Shown piece by piece: positions 9,341 through 17,474 of a stretch of 64,000 nucleotides of DNA (its first letter is position 1; each line of letters opens with the position of its first letter). The notes under the pieces were generated by a model. That model did no database searches, was not told where the DNA came from, and saw only the letters and a list, made by a program, of their open reading frames with translations. The translations under genes were made by a program, and so were the position numbers. This stretch comes from Clostridia bacterium. GTDB lineage: Bacteria; Bacillota; Clostridia; Oscillospirales; Acutalibacteraceae. The DNA is taken from positions 124,001 to 188,000 of the forward strand of contig JAFRQQ010000009.1 of the NCBI GenBank assembly GCA_017428525.1, in the 5' to 3' direction.

Positions 9341-10039
9341 TCAGTCAACAAATTCCGCCACGCAGCGGCGATAAGCCGCCACGGGGTCCTCGGCTGCCGT
9401 GATCGGCCGGCCGACGACGATATAATCCGAACCGAGCGCCTTTGCCTGCGCCGGTGTGGTGACGCGTTTCTGGTCGCCGACGTCGCCGTCCGCAAAGCGC
9501 ACGCCGGGCGTTACGGTCAGAAAGCTGCTGCCGCAGGCGGCATGCACTTTTCCGGCCTCGAGCGGAGAGCAGACAACGCCGTCGAGCCCCGCCGCTTTCG
9601 CGTTCGCCGCGTAGTGCAGCACCACCTGATCGATCGGCGCGTGAATGAGCAGATCGTTCTCCATCGCGGCCTGATCGGTCGAGGTCAGCTGCGTGACGGC
9701 GATCAGCAGGGGACGCGTGCCGTCCGGGCGGGTCAGCCCTTCGAGCGCGGCTTTCATCATGGCGATCGTGCCGGCAGCGTGAAGATTGCAGATATCCACA
9801 TCCAGCGCGGAGAGCACCGCCATGGATTTTTTGACTGTGTTGGGAATGTCGTGGAGCTTGAGATCCAGAAAAATCTTATGCCCGCGCGCTTTGATTTCGC
9901 GGATGATCGACGGACCTTCCGCGTAAAAAAGCTCCATGCCGATCTTGACAAACGGTTTCTCCATCGTAAACCGGTCAAGAAACGCGATGCATTGCGCGGC
10001 CGATGCGAAATCGCAGGCGATAATGACGTCTTTACCCAT
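9341..10039 (-). CDS. pyrF: Orotidine 5'-phosphate decarboxylase
   Basis: PyrF decarboxylates OMP to UMP. The start is MGKDVIIACDF at 10039, with GGAGG eight bases upstream inside the end of pyrD; the longer reading from 10063 is unlikely. The 232-residue protein has the short class I pattern: ACDFAS at the N-terminus, the catalytic FLDLKLHDIPNTV segment near residue 60, VVCSPLEAG near 150 and a C-terminal VVGRPITAAEDP phosphate-binding motif near 212. It overlaps pyrD by eight bases. Confidence 0.96.
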   Translation of the reverse strand: MGKDVIIACDFASAAQCIAFLDRFTMEKPFVKIGMELFYAEGPSIIREIKARGHKIFLDLKLHDIPNTVKKSMAVLSALDVDICNLHAAGTIAMMKAALEGLTRPDGTRPLLIAVTQLTSTDQAAMENDLLIHAPIDQVVLHYAANAKAAGLDGVVCSPLEAGKVHAACGSSFLTVTPGVRFADGDVGDQKRVTTPAQAKALGSDYIVVGRPITAAEDPVAAYRRCVAEFVD

Positions 10040-10949
10040 TGTGCGCACCTCCGATGATATCATTCAGATTCTCTATGCCGTATCTGTCCATCACAGCGGG
10101 CAGGTCTTCAATGATTTTCGGGCAGATATAGGGATCAATCAGATTCGCAGCGCCGATGCCGACCGCGGTCGCACCGGCAAGCATCATCTCGATCACGTCC
10201 TCCGCCGAGGATACGCCGCCCATGCCGATGACGGGAATCTTCACCGCGCTTGCGACCTGATAGACCATGCGCAGCGCGACGGGGAAGATCGCGGGGCCGG
10301 AAAAGCCGCCCATTTTGTTCGCGATCACGGGCTTGCGCGTTTTCAGATCGATCCGCATGCCGAGCAGCGTATTGATCAGGCTGATGCCGTCCGCGCCGGC
10401 CGCTTCGCACGCTTTGGCGATTGCGGCGATATCGGTCACATTCGGCGATAATTTGATAATGACGGGTTTCGTCGTGACAGCCTTGACCGCGGCAGTCACT
10501 TCTGCGGCGGCTTCGGGCGAAGTGCCGAAGCTCATGCCGCCGCCGTGGACATTCGGGCAGCTGACGTTGATTTCCAGCCAGCCGATCCCGTCCTCCCGGT
10601 CGAGGCGCGCGGCGACCGTGCGGTATTCCTCCACGGAAAAGCCGCTGATATTGGCCATGACAGGCTTATGAAACACGGCTCGCAGCTTCGGCAGCTCCTC
10701 ATTGACCGTTGCTTCCAGACCGGGATTCTGCAGGCCGACAGCGTTGATCATGCCCTGCGTGCATTCCGCGATGCGGGGCGTCGGATTGCCGAAGCGCGGC
10801 TCGCGCGTGGTGCCTTTGAAAGAAAACGTGCCCAGACAGTTGATATCGTAATAATCCGCGAATTCATAGCCGTGACCGAAGGTGCCGGAGGCGGGGATCA
10901 GCGGATTCTCAAGCGCAATGCCGCACAGGTTCACGCTCAGTCTTCCCAC
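10032..10949 (-). CDS. pyrD: Dihydroorotate dehydrogenase, catalytic subunit (class 1B, NAD-linked)
   Basis: PyrD oxidises dihydroorotate to orotate with FMN, and in class 1B passes electrons to PyrK and on to NAD. The start is taken as GTG at 10949 (VGRLSVNLCGI), seven bases after AAGGAGG that lies in the tail of pyrK; it gives 305 residues, the family norm. Upstream in-frame codons reach deep into pyrK without a ribosome site. Seen are NPLIPASGTFG near residue 17, the loop with the catalytic cysteine in EINVSCPNVHGGG near 130 and GMGGVSSAEDVIEM near 225. pyrK lies immediately upstream with a 13-base overlap. Confidence 0.95.
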   Translation of the reverse strand: MGRLSVNLCGIALENPLIPASGTFGHGYEFADYYDINCLGTFSFKGTTREPRFGNPTPRIAECTQGMINAVGLQNPGLEATVNEELPKLRAVFHKPVMANISGFSVEEYRTVAARLDREDGIGWLEINVSCPNVHGGGMSFGTSPEAAAEVTAAVKAVTTKPVIIKLSPNVTDIAAIAKACEAAGADGISLINTLLGMRIDLKTRKPVIANKMGGFSGPAIFPVALRMVYQVASAVKIPVIGMGGVSSAEDVIEMMLAGATAVGIGAANLIDPYICPKIIEDLPAVMDRYGIENLNDIIGGAHNG

Positions 10950-11674
10950 AGGATCTCCTCCTTTCGCAGCACCGGTCCGTCCTTGCAGATGCGTTTGTAG
11001 CCGGTGATCGTTTTGCACGGGCAGCCCAGGCAGACGCCGAAGCCGCAACCCATGCGCTCTTCAAAGCTGAACTGCCCGCCGGTTTTGCTTGCGCGATAAA
11101 CGGCGCGCAGCATCGGCTCGGGACCGCAGGTGTAAACATAGGAATAGGGCGCGGCCTCCATCGCGGCGGTCGCAAAGCCCTTGACCCCGCGCGAGCCGTC
11201 GACGGTGGTGACTGTCACGTTGCAGCCGAGCGCGGCAAAATCGTCTTCACAGAATACTTCCGAAGCCGTGTTGAAGCCGAGGATCACGCGCACCTGTTTG
11301 CCTTCGGCGCGCAGCTGTTTCGCAAGCAGATAGAGAGGAGGAATGCCGACCCCGCCGCCGATGAGCAGGGGCCGGTCGCCGCTGTCGGTCAGGTCATAGC
11401 CGTTGCCCAGACCCGTCAGCGCGTCGAGCGTCTGCCCGGGCTGCATGGCGGCAAGCATCTGCGTGCCGCGGCCGACGACTTTATAAATGATCGTCACGCA
11501 ATCGCCGTCGGCGTCATGCACCGAGATCGGGCGGCGCAGATAGCAGCCGTCGATCTGCAGGTTGAGGAACTGCCCCGGCTTTGCGGGCACGGGCTCGTCC
11601 GCCTTGAGCGCCATGCGGTAAACCTGCGGCGCGATCGCGCGGTTATCAAGGATGGTCAGCAATTGCTGTTTCAT
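10937..11674 (-). CDS. pyrK: Dihydroorotate dehydrogenase electron transfer subunit
   Basis: PyrK carries FAD and a [2Fe-2S] cluster and hands electrons from PyrD to NAD. The 245 residues show the FAD motif RRPISVHD near residue 47, the NAD-binding stretch LLIGGGVGIPPLYLL near 104, and a C-terminal cysteine cluster CGFGVCLGCPCK followed by a further cysteine at RICKDG, as in the family. It lies 15 bases after carB and overlaps pyrD, matching the usual pyrK-pyrD pairing in Firmicutes. Confidence 0.95.
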   Translation of the reverse strand: MKQQLLTILDNRAIAPQVYRMALKADEPVPAKPGQFLNLQIDGCYLRRPISVHDADGDCVTIIYKVVGRGTQMLAAMQPGQTLDALTGLGNGYDLTDSGDRPLLIGGGVGIPPLYLLAKQLRAEGKQVRVILGFNTASEVFCEDDFAALGCNVTVTTVDGSRGVKGFATAAMEAAPYSYVYTCGPEPMLRAVYRASKTGGQFSFEERMGCGFGVCLGCPCKTITGYKRICKDGPVLRKEEILWED

Positions 11675-11689
11675 GCAGCAAGCCCTCCG

Positions 11690-14600
11690 TCAGGAATCAA
11701 TCGTGGAAATGGTCAGCGTCGTTTCTTCGAGCACGTCCAGCAGCACGCGCACGGTATCGAGCGAGGTGAAGATCGTCACGTTGTTTTCGGTCGCGAGGCG
11801 GCGGATCAGCAGGCCGTCGCTCGCCTGATCCGTGGATTTCAGATCGCGCGTATTGATCAGATACGCGATATGACCCTGCCGGATCGCATTGGGGATCTCT
11901 TCGCTGTTTTCGCTGATTTTCCTGAGCACATGCGTGCGGATGCCGTTCTGCTTGAGGAAATCCGCCGTGCCCTGCGTCGCTTCGATGTTGAAGCCGAGAT
12001 TATAGAATCTGCGGATCAGCGGCAGCGCTTCGGCCTTGTCACGGTCGGCGAGCGTCGCGAACACGGTGCCGTAATTCTGCAGATGCGTGCCGCCGGCCTG
12101 CAGCGCTTTATAAAGCGCGCGGTTGAGCTTGTCGTCATAGCCGATCGCTTCGCCGGTCGATTTCATTTCGGGCGAAAGATAGGCATCCAGACCCTTGATC
12201 TTATTGAAGGAGAAGACGGGAACCTTGACGTAGTAGCGTTTCTTCTCCTCGGGATACAGGCAGAAGATGCCCTGCTCCTTGAGCGATTTGCCGAGGATGA
12301 CCTCAGTCGCGATATCGGCCAGACTGAAGCCGGTGGATTTGGAGAGGAAGGGGACGGTGCGCGAGGAGCGTGGATTGACCTCGATAATATACACGTCGTC
12401 GTTCTGATCGACGATGAACTGAATGTTGAACAGGCCGACAATGCCGATGCCCAGACCCAGCTTCTTCGCATACTGCAGGATGATGCCCTTGACCTTGTCG
12501 GAAATGCTGAAGGTCGGGTAAACGCTGATGGAGTCGCCGGAGTGGATGCCCGTGCGCTCGACCAGCTCCATGATGCCGGGCACGAAGACGTCGATGCCGT
12601 CGCAGATCGCGTCGACCTCCACTTCCTTGCCCTGAATATATTTATCCACGAGCACGGGTTTATCCGCGTCGATTTCAACCGCGGTTTTCAGATAATGCGT
12701 CAGCTGCGATTCATTGGCGACGATCTGCATCGCGCGCCCGCCCAGCACGAAGCTCGGGCGTACAAGCACGGGATAGCCGATTTCCTCTGCGGCAGCCAGA
12801 CCGTCGGGGATGTTCGTCACGGCTCTGCCCATCGGCTGCGGAATATTCAGCTCCTTGAGGATCTTTTCGAAGCTGTCGCGGTTTTCCGCGCGTTCGATCG
12901 CTTCACAGTCCGTGCCGATGATCTTCACGCCGCGCTCCACAAGCGGCTGCGCGAGGTTGATCGCGGTCTGCCCGCCGAGCGAGGCAATCACGCCCTCCGG
13001 CTGCTCAAAGTCAATGATATTCATCACGTCTTCGGGCGTGAGGGGCTCGAAATAGAGCTTGTCCGCCGTAGTGTAATCCGTGGACACTGTTTCGGGATTG
13101 TTGTTGATGATGATCGCTTCATAGCCGGCGCGCTTGATCGTCTGCACGGCGTGCACCGTGGAATAGTCGAATTCCACGCCCTGACCGATGCGGATAGGCC
13201 CGGCGCCGAGCACGATGATCTTTTTCTTATCCGTCAGGCGGGAGTCGTTCTCGCCGTAATAGGAGGAGTAAAGATAAGCGATGTATTTGCCTGTGTGGAG
13301 CGTGTCCACCATGCGGAAGACCGGGCGCAGGCCGATTGCCTTGCGCATTTCGTATACTTCGATCTCCTTGCAGCCCCAGCACGCGGCAATGTATTTATCG
13401 GAGAAACCGATCAGCTTTGCCGCCTCGAGCGTTTTCCTGTCGTTCGGATTCTCTTTAATCGTCTTTTCCGCTTCCACGATGCGCTGAAACGCTTCGAGGA
13501 ACAGCTCCGTGATCATCGTGATCCGGTGGAGCGTCGCAATATCGACGCCGCGCCGCAGCAGCTCAAAGATCGCGAACACATTGTCGTCGCGGAATTTTTC
13601 AATATAGGTCAGGATCTCGTCGGTCGGCATCTCATCGAACTTTGCGAGGTGGAAGTGGCAAACGCCGGTTTCGAGCGAACGCACGGATTTCAGCAGGCAT
13701 TCGTCGAGCGTTGTGCCGATGCCCATGACCTCGCCGGTCGCTTTCATCTGCGTGCCGAGCAGATTCGGCGCGTCGGTGAATTTATCAAACGGGAAGCGCG
13801 GGAATTTGGCAACGATATAATCGAGCGACGGCTCGATATCCGCCGTGCCGCCGGCGACCGGGATCTCCTCGAGCGCCATGCCCATGGCGATCTTCGCCGT
13901 CACGCGGGCGATCGGATAGCCGCTGGCTTTGGAGGCGAGCGCGGAGGAGCGGGACACGCGCGGGTTGACCTCGATCAGATAATATTCGCTCGTTTCCGGA
14001 TGCAGCGCAAACTGCACGTTGCACCCGCCCTCGATTTTCAGCTCGCGGATGATCTTGATCGCGCTGTCGTTGAGCATCTTGAGATCCTGATCATTCAGCG
14101 AGAGGATGGGCGCAACCACAAGGGAATCGCCGGTGTGCACGCCGACCGGATCGATATTCTCCATGCCGCAGATCGTGATCGCATGATCGTTGGAATCGCG
14201 CATGACCTCGAATTCGATCTCTTTATAGCCCTTCACGCTCTTTTCGATCAGCACCTGATGCACAGGGGAGAGCTTGAAGGCGTTGAGCGCGATTTCGATC
14301 AGCTCTTCTTCGTTATCCGCAAAGCCGCCGCCGGTGCCGCCGAGGGTGAAAGCCGGGCGCAGCACCACGGGATAACCGATTCGGCCGGCCGCCGCCTTGG
14401 CTTCCTCAATGCTGTAGGTGATTTCGGAGGGGATGACCGGCTCGCCGATGGATTCGCACATCTCCTTGAACAGCTCGCGGTCTTCTGCGCGCTCAATGCT
14501 CTCGCCGCTCGTGCCGAGCAGCAGGGTGCCGCATTCGCGTAGCACGCCTTTTTTCTCGAGCTGCATCGCTAGATTCAGACCGGTCTGCCCGCCGATGCCG

Positions 14601-14863
14601 GGCACGATCGCGTCCGGGCGCTCATAACGCAGGATCTTCGCGATATATTCGAGCGTGAGCGGTTCCATATAGACCTTGTCCGCGATCTGCGTGTCGGTCA
14701 TGATCGTGGCGGGATTCGAGTTGCACAGGATGACCTCATAGCCCTCTTCCTTGAGCGCCAGGCAGGCCTGTGTGCCGGCATAGTCGAATTCCGCCGCCTG
14801 ACCGATGACGATCGGGCCCGAGCCGATGATCAGCACTTTTTTGATGTCCGTTCGTTTTGCCAT
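11690..14863 (-). CDS. carB: Carbamoyl-phosphate synthase large chain
   Basis: CarB makes carbamoyl phosphate from bicarbonate, ATP and ammonia delivered by CarA. The start is the ATG at 14863 (MAKRTDIKKVLIIGSGPIVIGQ), after GGAGGAAAG. At 1,057 residues it has full length with two ATP-grasp halves: GSGPIVIGQAAEFDYAGTQA near 17 and the matching GAGPIRIGQGVEFDYS near 565. A C-terminal MGS-like allosteric domain contains the NTRDLKS region. The glutaminase subunit gene carA, usually adjacent, is absent from this cluster and the whole window, so it must be elsewhere or substituted. Confidence 0.97.
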   Translation of the reverse strand: MAKRTDIKKVLIIGSGPIVIGQAAEFDYAGTQACLALKEEGYEVILCNSNPATIMTDTQIADKVYMEPLTLEYIAKILRYERPDAIVPGIGGQTGLNLAMQLEKKGVLRECGTLLLGTSGESIERAEDRELFKEMCESIGEPVIPSEITYSIEEAKAAAGRIGYPVVLRPAFTLGGTGGGFADNEEELIEIALNAFKLSPVHQVLIEKSVKGYKEIEFEVMRDSNDHAITICGMENIDPVGVHTGDSLVVAPILSLNDQDLKMLNDSAIKIIRELKIEGGCNVQFALHPETSEYYLIEVNPRVSRSSALASKASGYPIARVTAKIAMGMALEEIPVAGGTADIEPSLDYIVAKFPRFPFDKFTDAPNLLGTQMKATGEVMGIGTTLDECLLKSVRSLETGVCHFHLAKFDEMPTDEILTYIEKFRDDNVFAIFELLRRGVDIATLHRITMITELFLEAFQRIVEAEKTIKENPNDRKTLEAAKLIGFSDKYIAACWGCKEIEVYEMRKAIGLRPVFRMVDTLHTGKYIAYLYSSYYGENDSRLTDKKKIIVLGAGPIRIGQGVEFDYSTVHAVQTIKRAGYEAIIINNNPETVSTDYTTADKLYFEPLTPEDVMNIIDFEQPEGVIASLGGQTAINLAQPLVERGVKIIGTDCEAIERAENRDSFEKILKELNIPQPMGRAVTNIPDGLAAAEEIGYPVLVRPSFVLGGRAMQIVANESQLTHYLKTAVEIDADKPVLVDKYIQGKEVEVDAICDGIDVFVPGIMELVERTGIHSGDSISVYPTFSISDKVKGIILQYAKKLGLGIGIVGLFNIQFIVDQNDDVYIIEVNPRSSRTVPFLSKSTGFSLADIATEVILGKSLKEQGIFCLYPEEKKRYYVKVPVFSFNKIKGLDAYLSPEMKSTGEAIGYDDKLNRALYKALQAGGTHLQNYGTVFATLADRDKAEALPLIRRFYNLGFNIEATQGTADFLKQNGIRTHVLRKISENSEEIPNAIRQGHIAYLINTRDLKSTDQASDGLLIRRLATENNVTIFTSLDTVRVLLDVLEETTLTISTIDS

Positions 14864-14890
14864 GATTCTTTCCTCCAAATCTATCTGCAA

Positions 14891-16096
14891 TCAAATCATA
14901 CGCTTTCCGTTGAAAACCGTCGCTTTCAGAACGCCCTGCAGCTCCTCGCCCGCAAAGGGCGTCGCGCGGCCCTTGCTCAGAAATGTGTCCGGATCGACCG
15001 TGAACCGCTCGTTCAGATCCCAGACGGAAAAATCCGTGCCCAGCGGGATGCCGAAGCGGCTGCGCGGCCGATCGATCAGCATTTGCAGCAGCGTTTCCAT
15101 CGGCAGGATGCCGGGGAGCACCAGCTTTGTATACAGCACCGGGAACGCCGTTTCCAGCCCGACGATGCCGAAGGCGCTGCCAGCAAGACCCTTGCTTTTT
15201 TCTTCCGCGCTGTGCGGCGCGTGGTCGGTCGCGATCATATCGATCGTGCCGTCGATTACGCCGGCCAGCAGCGCTTCTCTGTCCGCAGCAGAGCGCAGGG
15301 GAGGATTCATCTTGAAGCGGCCGTCCTCCTGCAGATCGTTTTCATCGAGCGCCAGATAATGCGGCGCCGTTTCGCAGGTGACGTCCACGCCGCTTTTTTT
15401 CGCGTCCCGGATCAGCGCAACGCTTTCCTTCGCCGAAATATGGCACACATGAAACGCGCAGCCGGTTTCGTCCGCGAGCCGCAGATCGCGCTCGATCTCG
15501 CGCCATTCGCTCTCGCTGCTTATCCCGCGGTGCCCGTGCGCGGCTGCGTAAGCGCCGTCATGAATGTAGCCCCCGTGCAGCAGCGCGTTGACCTCGCAGT
15601 GCGCGGCGATCACCTTGCCCAGCCGTTTTGCCTCCTGCATCGCTTCGCGCATCACGCCTTCATCCTGCACGCCGCGCCCGTCGTCGGAAAAGGCGACGAC
15701 CTCGGCGGCCATGCCGGCAAGATCCGCAAGCGTTTCGCCCTGCTCGCCCACGGTGATCGCACCGTAGGGGCGCACGTCGATGCACGCGTCGCGTTGAATC
15801 AGTTCGATTTCTTCCCGCAGATGCGCAGCGGAATCCGGCACGGGATTCAGATTCGGCATTGTGCAAACCGCGGTGTAGCCGCCGTGCGCAGCAGCCAGAC
15901 TGCCGGAAGCAATTGTTTCTTTATTAGAAAAACCCGGCTCGCGAAAATGCACATGCACATCGCAAAAACCGGGAATGACAGTATATTGAGGATCGTTGAA
16001 GACGGCCAGGGAAGGGTCACGGGTCAGCAAGCGAGCCGCAGAACAGGCCGTCTGCGGTGCAATTGCGGATTTGAAGATCCCTGCGCTCAAAGACAT
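14891..16096 (-). CDS. pyrC: Dihydroorotase
   Basis: PyrC cyclises carbamoyl aspartate to dihydroorotate. The 401-residue protein is a class I bacterial-type dihydroorotase. It shows the metal motif GFCDVHVHFREPG near residue 45, AAHCEVN near 160, a histidine in FHVCHISAKES near 207 and the catalytic aspartate in TDHAPHSAEEK near 288. It is the first gene of the supercluster, following the attenuator; GAGAGG precedes the ATG. A 27-base gap separates it from carB. Confidence 0.95.
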   Translation of the reverse strand: MSLSAGIFKSAIAPQTACSAARLLTRDPSLAVFNDPQYTVIPGFCDVHVHFREPGFSNKETIASGSLAAAHGGYTAVCTMPNLNPVPDSAAHLREEIELIQRDACIDVRPYGAITVGEQGETLADLAGMAAEVVAFSDDGRGVQDEGVMREAMQEAKRLGKVIAAHCEVNALLHGGYIHDGAYAAAHGHRGISSESEWREIERDLRLADETGCAFHVCHISAKESVALIRDAKKSGVDVTCETAPHYLALDENDLQEDGRFKMNPPLRSAADREALLAGVIDGTIDMIATDHAPHSAEEKSKGLAGSAFGIVGLETAFPVLYTKLVLPGILPMETLLQMLIDRPRSRFGIPLGTDFSVWDLNERFTVDPDTFLSKGRATPFAGEELQGVLKATVFNGKRMI

Positions 16097-16131
16097 GCTT
16101 TCGCCTCTCTTTCAAACGGATCGTGAGTCGC

Positions 16132-16169
16132 AAAAAAAACAAAAAACGTCATGCCGGAAACGGCAAGAC
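16132..16169 (-). terminator. Intrinsic terminator of the pyr attenuator
   Basis: On the minus strand a hairpin at 16169-16148 pairs GTC-TGCCG with CGGCA-GAC around a TTTC loop and one T-T mismatch. It is followed by an almost pure T run to 16132. It lies between the PyrR-binding loop and the pyrC start, about 36 bases before the ATG. This is the arrangement expected for UMP/PyrR-dependent premature termination. Confidence 0.88.
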
Positions 16170-16215
16170 GGTATACAAACAACGGCGCAAAGCACCGAAG
16201 ACAGCTGTATGACGC

Positions 16216-16250
16216 GACCTTGCCGACATCTCTGCATCGGCTTAAAGATC
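16216..16250 (-). promoter_or_regulatory. PyrR-binding loop in the pyr leader
   Basis: The minus-strand RNA folds as a lower stem GAUCUU/AAGGUC, an internal loop, an upper stem CCGA/UCGG and a terminal loop holding GCAGAGAUG. The CAGAGA plus GGCAAGGU pattern matches the PyrR-binding loops of Firmicutes. It is 47 bases upstream of the terminator hairpin and near the predicted 5' end. The same lower-stem and TTTAAG sequence recurs before pyrR at 24599-24634. With UMP bound, PyrR should hold this loop and favour termination. Confidence 0.85.
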
Positions 16251-16258
16251 TTGTCTAT

Positions 16259-16287
16259 ATATTATCATTATAAATGAAATTTGTCAA
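16259..16287 (-). promoter_or_regulatory. Promoter of the pyr-pur supercluster
   Basis: Perfect -35 TTGACA at 16287-16282, 17-base spacer, and -10 TAATAT at 16264-16259 on the minus strand. Transcription should start about ten bases before the PyrR-binding loop. It is the only strong promoter seen upstream of the 16-kb gene run. Confidence 0.85.
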
Positions 16288-16347
16288 CCACAAAATCCTG
16301 TGGAAGCAGAAGTTTTTTTGCGCCTTTTCCACAAAGTTTTGTATAGT

Positions 16348-16386
16348 TTGTATGAAAGGGGAGCCGACGGCAACGCATCGGCTCCC
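16348..16386 (-). terminator. Terminator after the ChbG/YdjC-family gene
   Basis: A nine-base stem GGGAGCCGA/TCGGCTCCC lies 14 bases after the stop of the upstream deacetylase gene, followed on the minus strand by CTTTCATAC. The T tract is poor, so termination may be partial. Confidence 0.6.
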
Positions 16387-16399
16387 GTATAGGCGGTTT

Positions 16400-17290
16400 T
16401 TACTTTTTCAATTCGACCAGATCGCGGTAATTGATCAGCTGAATGCCCTTGTCCGCAAAGAACTGATGCGTTTTCGGATCCTTCATCAGCAGGTATTCCC
16501 AGTAGCGGCGCTCCCAGCTGCCGGCGATCATTTTCATCTCGTCCGTCGCGAATGCGGGATGAATGAAGGTCTCCGTGATGCCTGCGGGGATCGTGCCGTG
16601 GAAGTACAGGAACATATCGCGGAAGGTCTCGTAATCCTTGATGCCCTTCAGGCACTTGACCTGATCGGTCAGGATCAGATAATCCGGCGTCGGGACTTTA
16701 TACATTTTGCTCAGGCCTTTGCTGATTTTGCAGAACAAATGATAGAGCCCGTAGGAAACGCCGTCGGGGCAGTATTCCTTTTTGGGTGTAGTGCACATGC
16801 GGAAGGGATAGCCCTTTTCGCGGCAGACGTCAAACACCTTCATGAGCATCAGGTATTTGCCGTTCATGCCGTAGAGCGAGCCCATGTGATTATCCACCTG
16901 CGCCGGCTTCATGCCGAGCTGCTCCGCGCGTTCGATCTGCGCGCGCACCTCCGCCATGGTATCCGCATAGGTGCAGTGCGCCTCGAAATCCTCATTCTCC
17001 GGCCACATGCGCCCCTCCGGCATGCGGATGGAGGGCCCGTCCGTCAGCGGCCCCCAGGGCCAGCGCTCTTTCCATTCATTCGTCAGCGTCAGATGCACGC
17101 CGATCGCGTATTCCGGATGCGCAGCGGCAAAGCGCGCCGCGTCCTCCGCCTTCGGGCAGGGGATCATCAGGGAGGAGGATTTCAGACAGCCGCTTTCAAA
17201 CAGATCGAAGACCGCTTCATTCGCGCTGTCGCATAGGCCGAAATCATCCGCGTTGATGATCAGATAGCGTTCGCTGGATTTCTCTTTCAC
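16400..17290 (-). CDS. ChbG/YdjC-family carbohydrate deacetylase
   Basis: The 296-residue protein begins with YLIINADDFGLCDSANEA; the NADDFG aspartates are the metal and catalytic signature of the YdjC/ChbG family, which removes acetyl groups from small sugars such as chito-oligosaccharides. Further conserved histidines appear in IGVHLTLTNEW near residue 65, DNHMGSL near 133 and a C-terminal ETFIHPAFA near 240. No signal peptide, so the substrate would be intracellular. The start is GTG at 17290 with GAGG seven bases upstream. It stands alone with its own promoter and terminator, between two nucleotide-related regions. The exact substrate is unknown. Confidence 0.88.
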   Translation of the reverse strand: MKEKSSERYLIINADDFGLCDSANEAVFDLFESGCLKSSSLMIPCPKAEDAARFAAAHPEYAIGVHLTLTNEWKERWPWGPLTDGPSIRMPEGRMWPENEDFEAHCTYADTMAEVRAQIERAEQLGMKPAQVDNHMGSLYGMNGKYLMLMKVFDVCREKGYPFRMCTTPKKEYCPDGVSYGLYHLFCKISKGLSKMYKVPTPDYLILTDQVKCLKGIKDYETFRDMFLYFHGTIPAGITETFIHPAFATDEMKMIAGSWERRYWEYLLMKDPKTHQFFADKGIQLINYRDLVELKK

Positions 17291-17330
17291 CGTTATGCCT
17301 CATTTCTGTATCAGAATCAGGGACAAATAT

Positions 17331-17359
17331 ATTATATCAAAGAATTCTTCCAAAGTAAA
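17331..17359 (-). promoter_or_regulatory. Promoter for the ChbG/YdjC-family gene
   Basis: TTTACT (17359-17354), 17-base spacer, TATAAT (17336-17331) on the minus strand, 40 bases before the GTG start. It is divergent from the TerB operon promoter in the same 184-base gap. Confidence 0.7.
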
Positions 17360-17413
17360 GCCCAATCTATGAAACTGATTTTAAAATTACACGCACAAAT
17401 GTTCGGATTTTGC

Positions 17414-17442
17414 TTGCATATCCGGCAAGAGTGTGTTATAAT
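17414..17442 (+). promoter_or_regulatory. Promoter of the TerB-BrxD-BrxHI operon
   Basis: TTGCAT at 17414-17419, 17-base spacer and perfect TATAAT at 17437-17442. GGAAGGGAG follows about nine bases before the ATG at 17475. This strong sigma-A-type promoter implies the three-gene module is expressed in ordinary growth rather than silent. Confidence 0.82.
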
Positions 17443-17474
17443 ACAGAAAAAGATTTCGGAAGGGAGCGGGCGTT

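Noticed and set aside
10032-11048. A longer PyrD starting at 11048
   Set aside because: The extra 33 residues lie within pyrK, have no PyrD similarity and no ribosome site; GTG 10949 has AAGGAGG seven bases upstream.
11516-14542. A 1,008-codon open frame on the plus strand
   Set aside because: It is antisense to carB, whose domains are complete. Its protein is rich in Arg, His and Asp as expected from reading GC-rich third positions backwards, and it has no ribosome site.
16097-16399. A small gene between pyrC and the deacetylase gene
   Set aside because: The 303 bases are accounted for by promoter, PyrR loop, attenuator and a hairpin; the short plus-strand frames have no ribosome site.
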